Of a stretch of 64,000 nt of DNA, positions 53,487-64,000 are shown piece after piece. The position numbers and the translations under genes are program-made. How positions within the stretch are numbered: position 1 is the first letter of the stretch; every line of letters begins with the position of its first letter. Source of the stretch: Marichromatium gracile (lineage in GTDB: Bacteria > Pseudomonadota > Gammaproteobacteria > Chromatiales > Chromatiaceae). The notes under the pieces are model-generated. The model was not told the origin of the DNA, ran no database searches, and was given only the letters and a program-made list of their open reading frames with translations. The DNA is taken from NCBI RefSeq assembly GCF_004343155.1, contig NZ_SMDC01000004.1, forward strand, positions 186,001 to 250,000, given 5' to 3'.

Positions 53487-54899
53487 TCACAGGGTCTTGA
53501 GATACTCGAGCAGCGCGCGGCGCGCCGCCGGGGCGAGCCGGTCGCCGAAGTCGTGCCCCTGGTTGCCGTAGCCGTGGAGGCTGGTGTCGTAGATGTGCTT
53601 GCGCTCCGCCCAACTCATCGCCGCCGACTTGCCCGCGGCGAGACGCCGGTAGCGCCAGCCGAGACGCTCGGTGTCGTACTCGGGCAGCGCCTGGCCGCTG
53701 CGCTGGTGGCGCCAGAAGGCCGGGCGCGCGCCGCTCTCGAGCAGGTCGGCGAGGGTCGGCACCGCGCCGTTGTGCAGATAGGGCGCGGTCGCCCAGATAC
53801 CGTCGAGCGGCGGCGCGACATAGCCCAGCCCGGGACGCGAGCGTCCCAGTTCGCCATAGAAGGAGTCGTGGAACCAGTCGAGGAAACGATCGGACTCGGC
53901 GAAGGCCGCCCGCGCCAGCGCCGGGTCGGTGCCGACCTTGCCGAGGGCGACGAGCTTGTTCGGATAGCGCCCGTCGGCGCCCTGGGTGCCGTGACAGCTC
54001 GCGCAGCGATCGGCGAACACGCGCTCGCCGACGCGCGCCAGCTCGGCGTCGATCGGATAGGGATAGGGCGGCGGGCGCAGGGTGGCGAGATAGGCGCGCA
54101 CGTCGACGAACCAGGCATCGATCGCACGCGCCTCGGCGACGCTGTCGGTACAGGTGGTCGAGGCCAGGATCATGTAGCGCACATGATCACCGCGCCCCTC
54201 GCCGTTGTAGAAAACGGCGTGCTTCTTGGCGAGGTGCCACCAGGGCGGCACGCTCACCGGCAGCGGACGCGTCGGCGGCGGTGCGATCAGCGGCGTATCG
54301 GACCAGGCCAGGGTCTGCGGGTCGCGATGGGCCATCAGCGCCAGGGTGAGGTTGTTGGCCGAGTTCACCCCGATGGTGTCGGTCATCATGTAGTCGGCGA
54401 TGCGCCCGATACGATCGGCCCAGCGCCGCCAGGCCGCACGCTCGGGACCGGGCGCGAGCCCCGCGCCGAGCGCCTCGATCGCCACCAGCGGGTCCGCGGT
54501 CAGATCGAGGAACTCGTTGCCCAGCCCGATCACCAGCTCGCCCTCGAGCGGCGCGGCATGACAGCCGAGACAGTTCGAGGTCACCAGCTCGACCCCGGCG
54601 GGGTCGACATGGGCGGTGAGCATATAGGGCAGCTCGGCGTTGCGCCCGGTACGCCCGGCGGGATTGAGCGCCGGCGCGCCCCCCGCCCCGGCGCGCGCGG
54701 CATAGGCGGCATGGGGCGGGCCACAGGTCACCACCGCGCGATTGAGCAGGGCATCGCGCCCGCGCACCGGATCGCCCGGGCGCTGCTCGGCGGCGGGGAT
54801 GCGCCCGGCCTCGGCCTTCTCACCCGGACGGTCGCAACCGGCGAGCGCCAGTGCGAGCAGCATCCAGGACCAGCATCGACGATCACGCCAGCGCATCAT
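53487..54899 (-). CDS. Di-heme cytochrome c lipoprotein, RoxA / CCP-related
   Basis: 470 residues. LLALALAGCD is a lipoprotein signal. Two heme motifs, CLGCH (110-114) and CASCH (299-303), and the overall plan (PPLDGIWATAPYLHNGAVPTLADLL near the C-terminus) fit the di-heme peroxidase/RoxA superfamily. In this group the second heme is often the electron-transfer or peroxidase site; the family also contains rubber dioxygenases. Activity here is unknown. Two adjacent ATGs (54899, 54896) overlap the stop of the lipocalin-like gene, after GGGGAGGG, so the genes are coupled. Confidence 0.8.
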   Translation of the reverse strand: MMRWRDRRCWSWMLLALALAGCDRPGEKAEAGRIPAAEQRPGDPVRGRDALLNRAVVTCGPPHAAYAARAGAGGAPALNPAGRTGRNAELPYMLTAHVDPAGVELVTSNCLGCHAAPLEGELVIGLGNEFLDLTADPLVAIEALGAGLAPGPERAAWRRWADRIGRIADYMMTDTIGVNSANNLTLALMAHRDPQTLAWSDTPLIAPPPTRPLPVSVPPWWHLAKKHAVFYNGEGRGDHVRYMILASTTCTDSVAEARAIDAWFVDVRAYLATLRPPPYPYPIDAELARVGERVFADRCASCHGTQGADGRYPNKLVALGKVGTDPALARAAFAESDRFLDWFHDSFYGELGRSRPGLGYVAPPLDGIWATAPYLHNGAVPTLADLLESGARPAFWRHQRSGQALPEYDTERLGWRYRRLAAGKSAAMSWAERKHIYDTSLHGYGNQGHDFGDRLAPAARRALLEYLKTL

Positions 54900-56023
54900 T
54901 CACCCTCCCCGCGTATCCGCTGCCCCGGCCCGCCGGACTCGACCCAGCCCCAACCATCGATCACACGCCCCTCGACGCTGCCGGCGACCCGCACCGCCAC
55001 GCCAGGCGCGATCGGCCCCGGCGCATCCTCCCAGGGCGCCAGCGCCACGGCCAGCGCGAGGGCGGGGATCTCGAGGCGCCAGCGCGCCGGGTGCGTGCCG
55101 CGCTCCTGCGCCTCGAGACGCAGCTCGCGCCGTCTGAACGCGCGCACCTGACCGTCGTCAGTGACCAGCACGCAGCCCGGGATCGGTCGCCCGCCCGCCT
55201 CGGCACGACGCAGCTCGACACAGGCCAGGGTGCGGGCCTCGTCGAGCTGGAGCGTCAGCCGGGTGAGGCGCAGCCCGACACCAGCACCCTCCCCGCCCCC
55301 GGCCCAGAGATGCTCGAACCAGGCGCGCCCCTCGACCGCGCGCGGCCGGCCGTCGACGAGCAGCTGCCCGCTCACGCTCAGCCCCGGCAACAGATAGCCT
55401 TGCGGGCCGGCGGTCGTCGCCTCGGCGCCGAGGGTCGCGGCAAGCCGCGCCAGCCCGAGCGCCGGGGCGCCGCCGGCGAGCACCAGCCGCCTCCCCGCGG
55501 CATCCTCGAAGCGCAGACGCCAGGGCGGGCGCCCCGGCCCGAGCGCGAGCGTCCAGTCGCGCACCCACACCCGCGGCGGGTCCGGCCTCGTCCCGGCCAG
55601 CCCGAGCACGGCGCGGGCGCGGCGCTGCTCGAACGCGACCCCGACCGGCCCCAGCCGCTGCGACCAGCCCCACAGCAGCCGATCGCCGCGCCAGGCCGAG
55701 AGCGGAGGATCGGGCGGTGTCGCCAGGGTCAGGCGGACGACCCCCAGGGTGAGCAGATGCGCCCGTCCATCGGTCTCCTCGACCCGCGCCTGGAGCCGCC
55801 ACAGCTCCAGCCCCTGGGACGGATGGGTGCCATGGTCGGCGGGCAGGTCCAGCGGACCCGGCACCGCGCCGGGGGCGAGCAGCGCGGCGACCCCGGCGAG
55901 CAGCGCAGCATCCTGCTCGACGGGGGGCGGGGGCGCCTCGCAACCGCCGAGCAGCCCGACCAGCGCCAAGACCGGCAGCCGGATGCGGCTCAAGTACCGT
56001 CGCTCAGCGCGCCTTCCACACAT
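54896..56023 (-). CDS. Lipocalin-like (AttH/CrtC-type) lipoprotein
   Basis: About 375 residues. LSRIRLPVLALVGLLGGCEA is a lipoprotein signal. Two beta-barrel-like halves follow; DLPADHGTHPSQGLELWRL and GRAWFEHLW resemble the paired lipocalin folds of carotenoid 1,2-hydratase (CrtC) and AttH proteins. Whether it hydrates carotenoids, chaperones lipids or does something else cannot be told. The start is uncertain: the ATG at 56023 overlaps the M48 gene by 20 bp, and a TTG at 55993 would give a shorter, cleaner signal peptide. It lies between an M48 lipoprotein and a di-heme lipoprotein in one operon. Confidence 0.65.
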   Translation of the reverse strand: MCGRRAERRYLSRIRLPVLALVGLLGGCEAPPPPVEQDAALLAGVAALLAPGAVPGPLDLPADHGTHPSQGLELWRLQARVEETDGRAHLLTLGVVRLTLATPPDPPLSAWRGDRLLWGWSQRLGPVGVAFEQRRARAVLGLAGTRPDPPRVWVRDWTLALGPGRPPWRLRFEDAAGRRLVLAGGAPALGLARLAATLGAEATTAGPQGYLLPGLSVSGQLLVDGRPRAVEGRAWFEHLWAGGGEGAGVGLRLTRLTLQLDEARTLACVELRRAEAGGRPIPGCVLVTDDGQVRAFRRRELRLEAQERGTHPARWRLEIPALALAVALAPWEDAPGPIAPGVAVRVAGSVEGRVIDGWGWVESGGPGQRIRGEGE

Positions 56024-56792
56024 AGATCGCCTCGGCCTCGGGCAGCAGCTCGCGCAGCTGCGCGAGACGGGTGGTATCGACCGGGTGGGTGCTGAGGAAC
56101 TCGGGCGGTGCCGCCCTGCCCCGGCTGGCGGCCTGGAAACGCTGCCAGAAGGCGATCGCCTCGCGCGGGTCGTAGCCGGCGCGGGCCATGTAGAAGAGCC
56201 CCAGTCGGTCGGCCTCGAGCTCGTGGGCACGCGAATAGGGCAGGATCACCCCGAGCCGGGCGCCGACGCCATAGGCCTGTACCGCCAGGTCGCTACCCGG
56301 CACGCCCTGGGCGCCGAGCACCGCCGAGAGCAGTCCGGCGCCGAGTCCGGCGAGCATCTCCTGGGAGCGTTGCTCGGCGCCGTGACGGGCCACCACATGA
56401 GCGATCTCGTGGGCCATCACCGTGGCCAGCCCGGCATCAGTGCGAGCGATCGGCAGGATGCCGGTGTTGATCCCGACCTTGCCGCCCGGCAGGGCGAAGG
56501 CGTTGGGGCTGGGGTCCTCGAACAGCACGAACTCCCAGCGCGCCCCGGGCAGCTCGACGACCCGGGCGATACGCCGCCCGATGCGCTCGACGCGCGCCTG
56601 GGCGGCACGGTCGCGGGCGCGCGGCAGCTCGCGCTTGATCTGCGCGAAGCCACGGGCGCCGAGCCTGGCCTCCTCGGCGTGATCGATCAGCATCAGCTGG
56701 CTGCGCCCGGTCTCGGGCGCGCTGGCGCAGCCCCACAGCATCAGCGCCAGCAACCAGGGCAGCAGCCGGCGGGCGAGCGACGAGGGGGACAT
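56004..56792 (-). CDS. M48-family metalloprotease lipoprotein (LoiP/BepA-like)
   Basis: About 262 residues from the ATG that places the lipoprotein signal LLPWLLALMLWGCASAP at the N-terminus. Zinc motif HEIAH in TVMAHEIAHVVARHGAEQ and third ligand in SRAHELEADRLG. No TM helices beyond the signal, so it is an outer-membrane-facing periplasmic lipoprotein of the LoiP/YcaL/BepA sort, which act in outer-membrane protein quality control. It is the first gene of the three-lipoprotein operon. Confidence 0.85.
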   Translation of the reverse strand: MSPSSLARRLLPWLLALMLWGCASAPETGRSQLMLIDHAEEARLGARGFAQIKRELPRARDRAAQARVERIGRRIARVVELPGARWEFVLFEDPSPNAFALPGGKVGINTGILPIARTDAGLATVMAHEIAHVVARHGAEQRSQEMLAGLGAGLLSAVLGAQGVPGSDLAVQAYGVGARLGVILPYSRAHELEADRLGLFYMARAGYDPREAIAFWQRFQAASRGRAAPPEFLSTHPVDTTRLAQLRELLPEAEAIYVWKAR

Positions 56793-56935
56793 CCGGGGGC
56801 TCTCTCGTGCAGTGATCATTGCAGGGCAGATGGGGACGGAGACGGCGCGCCACCACCCCGGCGCGGCGGTGTACACTGGCCATTCGACGACGCGCCGCAT
56901 CCCGCGGCCGGACTCCGTCGAGAGCGAGGAGATCG

Positions 56936-57328
56936 ATGAGCAAGCTTCACATCCAACCCCAGACCCTGTGCCAGATCATCGGCAAGGTCCGCGAGTTCCA
57001 GGCCAAGGAGGAGGTGGTGCTGCCGGACGTCCCCTCGAGCCCGACCGAGGACTGGGGACTGCAGATGCTCGCCGACCACAGCGACGACATGGCGCTGGTG
57101 GCGATGACCGAGGCCATCGCCGAGATGAGCCAGCGTCAGCGTGCCGAGCTGGTGGCGCTGATGTGGCTGGGGCGCGGCGACTACGAGCTGGAGGACTGGG
57201 AGACGGCGGTCGATGACGCCATCGGCGAGTATTCGCTGCGCGCGGCGGCCTATCTGCTGGTCCACCCGATGGTCGCCGACGACCTGGAGGAAGGGCTGAT
57301 CGCCTTCGGCTACTCCTGTCAGGACTGA
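56936..57328 (+). CDS. DUF3775-like protein
   Basis: 130 residues, soluble and acidic. MSKLHIQPQTLCQIIGKVREFQAKEEV and a helical C-terminal half with DYELEDWETAVDDAIGEY match the uncharacterised DUF3775 family as I remember it. The ATG follows GAGGAGATCG. No function is known. It is divergent from the M48 lipoprotein gene and convergent with dapB. Confidence 0.7.
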   Translation: MSKLHIQPQTLCQIIGKVREFQAKEEVVLPDVPSSPTEDWGLQMLADHSDDMALVAMTEAIAEMSQRQRAELVALMWLGRGDYELEDWETAVDDAIGEYSLRAAAYLLVHPMVADDLEEGLIAFGYSCQD

Positions 57329-57336
57329 GCCGGGTC

Positions 57337-57361
57337 GTCGCCCCGCCGGCGGCGGGGCGAC
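57337..57361. terminator. Hairpin between convergent genes, possible bidirectional terminator
   Basis: GTCGCCCCGCC, loop GGC, GGCGGGGCGAC: a perfect 11-bp stem in the 40 bp between the DUF3775-like gene and dapB. There is no T-run on either side, so termination efficiency is uncertain. Confidence 0.45.
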
Positions 57362-57368
57362 GGGCGAC

Positions 57369-58247
<879 letters not shown>

Positions 58248-59387
58248 CTAGAGCCCCATCTTCTCGAAGAAGCTCTTGACCCCGTCGAGCCAGGAGTGCG
58301 ATTGCGGGTTGTGGCGCGAGCCGCCCTCGCGGACGCTCTCCTCGAAGTCCCGCAGCAGTTCCTGCTGACGCTCGGTGAGGTTGACCGGGGTCTCGATCAC
58401 CACCTTGCAGATGAGATCGCCGACCGGGCCGCCGCGCACCGGCTTCACGCCCTTGCCGCGGACCCGGAACATCTTGCCGGTCTGGGTGCCGGCGGGGATC
58501 TTCAGCATCACCTTGCCGTCGAGCGTCGGCACCTCCAGCTCGCCGCCGAGCGCGGCGGCGACGAAGCCGATCGGCACCTGGCAGTAGAGGTTGCTGTCCT
58601 CGCGGGTGAAGATCGGGTGCGGCTGCACCTGCACCTGGACGTAGAGATCGCCGGGCGGACCGCCGAGTTCGCCGCGATCGCCCTCGCCGGCGAGGCGGAT
58701 GCGATCACCGGTGTCGACGCCGGCGGGGATCTTCACCGACAGCGTCTTCTCCTCCTGCACCCGGCCCTGGCCACGACAGTGCGAGCAAGGCTCCTCGATC
58801 ACGTGCCCGGTGCCGCGACACTCGGGACAGGTCTGCTGGATGGAGAAGAAGCCCTGCTGCATGCGCACCTGACCGACACCGCCGCAGGTGGGACAGGTCT
58901 TGGGCTTGGTGCCGGGCTTGGCGCCGCTGCCGCCGCAGAACTGACAATCGACCTGGGTGGGGATGCGGATGCTGACATCCTTGCCGTTGACCGCCTCCTC
59001 GAGCGTCAGGCTGAGGTCGTAGCGCAGGTCGACCCCGCGCTGGGCGCGGCGCCCGCCGCCCCCGGCACGACCGCCGAAGATGTCGCCGAAGACGTCGCCG
59101 AAGATGTCGGAGAAGGAGCCGGCGCCGCCGAAGTCACCGGCGCCGCCGAAGCCGCCCGGAGCGCCCTCGACCCCGGCATGGCCGAACTGGTCGTAGGCCG
59201 AGCGTTTCTTGGCGTCGCTGAGGACGTCGTAGGCCTCCTTGGCCTCCTTGAACTTGGTCTCGGCATCCGCGCCGCCGTTGCGGTCGGGATGATACTTCAT
59301 CGCCAAGCGGCGAAAGGCCTTCTTGAGATCGGCCTCGCTGGCGTTGCGCTGAACACCGAGGACTTCGTAGTAGTCGCGTTTTGACAT
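58248..59387 (-). CDS. dnaJ: Chaperone DnaJ (type I Hsp40)
   Basis: 379 residues. J domain with HPD in KYHPDRN, Gly/Phe-rich stretch (about 78-118), zinc domain with four CxxCxGxG motifs ([32 protein letters not shown]) and the C-terminal peptide-binding domains. It delivers substrates to DnaK and stimulates its ATPase. It follows dnaK after 122 bp. Confidence 0.97.
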   Translation of the reverse strand: MSKRDYYEVLGVQRNASEADLKKAFRRLAMKYHPDRNGGADAETKFKEAKEAYDVLSDAKKRSAYDQFGHAGVEGAPGGFGGAGDFGGAGSFSDIFGDVFGDIFGGRAGGGGRRAQRGVDLRYDLSLTLEEAVNGKDVSIRIPTQVDCQFCGGSGAKPGTKPKTCPTCGGVGQVRMQQGFFSIQQTCPECRGTGHVIEEPCSHCRGQGRVQEEKTLSVKIPAGVDTGDRIRLAGEGDRGELGGPPGDLYVQVQVQPHPIFTREDSNLYCQVPIGFVAAALGGELEVPTLDGKVMLKIPAGTQTGKMFRVRGKGVKPVRGGPVGDLICKVVIETPVNLTERQQELLRDFEESVREGGSRHNPQSHSWLDGVKSFFEKMGL

Positions 59388-59509
59388 TGATTCATTCCAG
59401 CCGCAGCACGCCAGCCTCGGACGTGTTCATAAGCAGAAAGCGCACGGACGCAGAACGTCGGTACGCTTTCGCCACAAAGGTCGAGGCGGCCGCTTAGCGG
59501 CCGCTCACC

Positions 59510-61453
<1,944 letters not shown>

Positions 61454-61507
61454 GACTATCGTCTCCGAATTGTGTCGTATGGCGCCTTGGCGCCTGGCTG
61501 TTCGATC

Positions 61508-61536
61508 AGTTGGGGGAGCCCCCCAGGGCGTTCAAG
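61508..61536 (-). promoter_or_regulatory. Sigma32-like heat-shock promoter before dnaK
   Basis: On the minus strand CTTGAA (61536-61531), 14 bp and CCCCCAACT (61516-61508) resemble the sigma32 consensus CTTGAAA / CCCCATNT. It lies in the 89-bp grpE-dnaK gap, about 55 bp before the dnaK start. The spacer contains a GGGGGG/CCCCC hairpin, so an attenuator is an alternative reading. Confidence 0.55.
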
Positions 61537-61542
61537 CGATGC

Positions 61543-62208
61543 TCAGGCGGGCTGCTGGGAGACCAGCACCAGCGCCGGGCGCACCAGGCGGCCATTGAGC
61601 ATGTAGCCCTTCTGGATCACCCCCACCACGGTGTTCGGCGCGACATCCTCGCGCGGCTGCATCGACATCGCCTGATGGAACTCGGGGTCGAAGGGCTGAT
61701 CGATCGGGTCGACCTGCGCCACCCCGAACTTGTCCATCACGTCGCCGAGCAACTTCAGCGTCAGCTCGGTGCCCTCGCGCAGCTTGGCGACATCGGCGCC
61801 CTCATCCTGCGCCGCCTGATGCCCCAGTTCGAGACTGTCGCGCACCCCCAGCAGCTCGCGCACGAAGCCGTCGAGGGCGAACTTGTGCGCCTTCTCCAGC
61901 TCGTTGGCGTGACGCCGCTTGAGATTCTCGCCCTCGGCGTGGGCGCGCAGCAGTTGCTCGCGCAGCCTCTCGGCCTCGGCGCGCGCCTCGGCCGCCTCGG
62001 CCAGCGCCGCGCCCAGCTCCTCGGCGCTCGGCGCCGCCGGCTCGTCGGGGGCGACCTGCTGCTCGCCCTCGGGGGCGCTGTCCTCGACCGGCGTCTCGAC
62101 CTCGGCCGAGGCCTCGGCGTAGGCCGAGACGGCGGCGCGATTGACCGCCTCGTCGCCCTGGCCCTGCTGCTCGGGCTGTTGCTCGGGGCGCTTCTGCTCT
62201 GGGTTCAT
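61543..62208 (-). CDS. grpE: Nucleotide exchange factor GrpE
   Basis: About 221 residues from the ATG after GGAGGTCACA. A Gln/Glu-rich N-terminus, a long coiled coil (LGAALAEAAEARAEAERLREQLLRAHAEGENLKRRHANE) and the C-terminal beta domain with PFDPEFHQAMSM and VIQKGYMLNGRLVRPALVLVS identify GrpE. It releases ADP from DnaK. It sits between hrcA and dnaK. Confidence 0.96.
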   Translation of the reverse strand: MNPEQKRPEQQPEQQGQGDEAVNRAAVSAYAEASAEVETPVEDSAPEGEQQVAPDEPAAPSAEELGAALAEAAEARAEAERLREQLLRAHAEGENLKRRHANELEKAHKFALDGFVRELLGVRDSLELGHQAAQDEGADVAKLREGTELTLKLLGDVMDKFGVAQVDPIDQPFDPEFHQAMSMQPREDVAPNTVVGVIQKGYMLNGRLVRPALVLVSQQPA

Positions 62209-62290
62209 TGTGACCTCCGAAATTCCGTAAACGACCGCGCCACCACGTCGGACATAGACATGGCAGCGCGTGATGAAACCTGGTTCCGCG

Positions 62291-63346
62291 CTAATTCTGA
62301 CGCAACGCCGCAGCCAGCAGCCGCGCCGTGACATCGACGATCGGGATCACCCGCTGGTAGTCCATGCGGGTCGGGCCGATCACCCCCAGCACGCCGACCA
62401 CCTCACCCTCGACCCGATAGGTGGTGGAGACCACGCTGCAGTCGTCGAGCAGCGCGTAGCCCGACTCCTCGCCGATGAAGATCTGCACCCCGTCGGCGGC
62501 GATGCAGCGATCGAGAATGTGGAGGATCTCGCGCTTCTCGTTGAAGGCCTCGAACAGCTGCTTGAGCCGATCCATGCTGGAGAGCTCGCCGAACTCCATC
62601 AGGTTGGTCTGCCCGGCGATGTAGCAGTCGTCCTTGCGGTCGGCATCCTCCACCACGCGGTGAGCGAGCACCGCCGCGTGCATCATCAACTGGTCCATGT
62701 TCTCGTGGGTACGCTTGAGATCCTCGAGCAGCCGCCGGCGCACCTCGTTGATGTCCTGTCCGGTGAACATCTGATTGAGATAGTTGGCCGACTGCTCGAG
62801 CTGCGCGGGCGAGAAACGGCGATCGGTGTTGATGATGCGGTTGTGGACCTCACCCTCGGTGGTGATGAGGATCGCCAGCACCCGCGAGTCGGACAGCGGC
62901 ACCAGCTCGATCTGGCGAAAGGCGTTGCGCTCGTGGCGCGGCAGCATCACCACCCCGGCCAGATGGGTGACCCCGGAGAGCAGGTTGGAGGCGGTCTCGA
63001 CCAGCGACTTGGCGTCCATCCCCGGCACGAAGGTACTGCGCAGCGAGGCGATGTCGCGCTCCGAGGGCGGACTGACCGTGAGCAGCGAATCGACGAACAG
63101 CCGATACCCGGCCGCCGTCGGCACCCGCCCGGCCGAGGTGTGGGGCGAGACCAGCAGCCCCAGGTCCTCGAGGTCGGCCATCACGTTGCGCACCGTCGCC
63201 GGACTGAGGTCGAGGCCGGTATCCTTGGCCAGGGTCCGGGAGCCGACCGGCTGGCCGTCCCTGATGTAGCGCTCGACCAACGCCTTCAGGAACAGCAGCG
63301 CCCGCTCGCTCACCGGGGAATCGAACTGTCGCGTCTCGCCTGCCAA
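62291..63346 (-). CDS. hrcA: Heat-inducible transcription repressor HrcA
   Basis: 351 residues. N-terminal winged helix (ERALLFLKALVERYIRDGQPVGSRTLAKDTGLDLSPATVRNVMADLEDLGLL) followed by SPHTSAGRVPTAAGYRLFVD and the GAF-like dimer domain. It represses heat-shock genes by binding CIRCE, and needs GroEL to be active. A perfect CIRCE lies 100 bp upstream of its own start, so it is autoregulated. It is divergent from nadK. Confidence 0.97.
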   Translation of the reverse strand: MAGETRQFDSPVSERALLFLKALVERYIRDGQPVGSRTLAKDTGLDLSPATVRNVMADLEDLGLLVSPHTSAGRVPTAAGYRLFVDSLLTVSPPSERDIASLRSTFVPGMDAKSLVETASNLLSGVTHLAGVVMLPRHERNAFRQIELVPLSDSRVLAILITTEGEVHNRIINTDRRFSPAQLEQSANYLNQMFTGQDINEVRRRLLEDLKRTHENMDQLMMHAAVLAHRVVEDADRKDDCYIAGQTNLMEFGELSSMDRLKQLFEAFNEKREILHILDRCIAADGVQIFIGEESGYALLDDCSVVSTTYRVEGEVVGVLGVIGPTRMDYQRVIPIVDVTARLLAAALRQN

Positions 63347-63446
63347 GGTTTCAGCCGCCTACATCACTGGATCGCGCGGATGGACCATCGTCGACCTTCG
63401 CCTCACGCCCGCCACGCGGCGGCGGACATCAGGGGGGTCGACCCCG

Positions 63447-63473
63447 TTAGCACTCACCGTCAGAGAGTGCTAA
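63447..63473 (-). promoter_or_regulatory. CIRCE operator
   Basis: TTAGCACTC, nine bases, GAGTGCTAA: a perfect CIRCE inverted repeat. It lies between the -10 element and hrcA, where bound HrcA would block transcription. No second CIRCE is present in the window. Confidence 0.97.
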
Positions 63474-63479
63474 CACAGG

Positions 63480-63508
63480 AATTTAGGGATTTGCTCCTAC
63501 CCTGTCAA
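63480..63508 (-). promoter_or_regulatory. hrcA promoter (sigma70 type)
   Basis: On the minus strand TTGACA (63508-63503), a 17-bp spacer and TAAATT (63485-63480) lie directly upstream of CIRCE. The near-consensus elements indicate a housekeeping promoter held down by HrcA. Confidence 0.85.
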
Positions 63509-63594
63509 GGCTGCCCCCGGACGCCTATTGGCGTGTCTGGCCGCCCATGCTAACGTTTATCGGTCCTGCCGTCCCCAACCCCACACAGAACTCC

Positions 63595-64000
63595 ATGGCG
63601 CATTTCCAGACCATCGGCATCATCGGCAAGCAAGGCGACCCCGACAAGGCACGCAGCACCCTTCGCACCCTCTGCGCCTATCTGCGCGCGCACGCGCTCG
63701 AGGTGTTGCTCGACGCCGAGAGCGCCCATCTGCTCGATGCCCCCGTCGGCGCCGCCCGCCCGCTCGACGAGCTCGGCGAGCGCTGCGACCTGGTGATCGT
63801 GGTCGGCGGCGACGGCACCCTGCTGCACGCCGCGCGCGCGCTGGCCGCGCACGACGTGCCCCTGGTCGGGATCAACCTCGGGCGCCTCGGCTTCCTCGCC
63901 GACGTCTCGCCCGAGGAGATCGGCTCGGTGCTCGAGCGCATCCTCGAGGGTGAGTACAAGACCGACTCGCGCGCCATGCTCGAGGCGCGCATCCGCTGCG
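63595..64000 (+). CDS. nadK: NAD kinase, N-terminal part (runs off the window)
   Basis: 135 codons are present. FQTIGIIGKQGD opens the protein; VIVVGGDGTLLHAARAL holds the GGDG motif of NAD kinases and NLGRLGFLADVSPEEI the following conserved loop. It phosphorylates NAD to NADP. The divergent hrcA-nadK arrangement is common in gammaproteobacteria. The gene continues beyond 64000. Confidence 0.95.
   Translation, partial: MAHFQTIGIIGKQGDPDKARSTLRTLCAYLRAHALEVLLDAESAHLLDAPVGAARPLDELGERCDLVIVVGGDGTLLHAARALAAHDVPLVGINLGRLGFLADVSPEEIGSVLERILEGEYKTDSRAMLEARIRC

Overview
The window is high-GC DNA (about 70 % in most genes) from a gammaproteobacterium. Gene content and layout (cysS divergent from ppiB-lpxH, hrcA divergent from nadK and followed by grpE-dnaK-dnaJ-dapB, many di-heme c-type cytochromes, two RND pumps, many c-di-GMP and two-component proteins, dispersed heptamer repeats) fit the Chromatiales/Chromatiaceae (purple sulfur bacteria). 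This placement is an inference from gene content; no photosynthesis or dsr genes lie in the window.

Layout. 0-2 kb: a Lon substrate-binding-domain protein, a 78-bp tandem duplication, a quinone-oxidoreductase remnant, then iscA-like and sufE-like Fe-S genes. 2-9 kb: a molybdenum hydroxylase pair (IorAB type, minus strand) divergent from an RND efflux pair. 9-16 kb: a Cache-PAS-GAF-PAS-GGDEF-EAL protein, pgl, a response regulator that ends in a membrane anchor, and a Tat-exported beta-lactamase-fold hydrolase. 15.8-18.5 kb: two repeat-rich intergenic stretches around cysS, then ppiB-lpxH. 19.8-27.2 kb: a hybrid kinase, a rhodanese, a NarXL-like pair without a periplasmic sensor domain, and an Atm1-type ABC exporter. 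27.5-30.8 kb: a large isolated STAND-like NTPase with about ten nearly identical TPR units.

30.8-36 kb: an operon with a catalytically dead S24-like protein, a second RND adaptor, an unrecognised 209-residue protein and an RND permease. 36-38.8 kb: an oxygen-binding-diiron-fold protein fused to GGDEF, and a di-heme cytochrome. 38.9-43.2 kb: nrdA behind a promoter overlapped by two NrdR-like boxes, but with no nrdB; then a tautomerase and an M48 protease. 43.3-45.6 kb: an inserted segment of lower GC that carries a chemotaxis receptor and an IS481-type transposase stub, bounded by 375-bp direct repeats of the M48 gene end. 45.6-52.6 kb: a PLDc_N-like membrane peptide, a diguanylate cyclase, and a four-gene minus-strand operon (REC-TPR, histidine kinase, von Willebrand A protein, acidic coiled-coil membrane protein). 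52.8-53.4 kb: four tandem initiator tRNA genes with a shared promoter and terminator. 53.5-56.8 kb: an envelope operon (M48 lipoprotein, lipocalin-like lipoprotein, di-heme lipoprotein). 57-64 kb: a DUF3775-like gene, then dapB, dnaJ, dnaK, grpE and hrcA with a perfect CIRCE operator and a sigma32-like promoter before dnaK, and the start of nadK.

The region is dominated by sensing and signalling. Three proteins carry intact GGDEF-type motifs, and several kinases and regulators lack a recognisable DNA-binding output. The best candidates for undescribed biology are the REC-TPR/kinase/vWA/coiled-coil operon, the STAND-TPR protein, the ODP-GGDEF fusion, the tail-anchored response regulator and the repeat-bounded chemoreceptor insertion.
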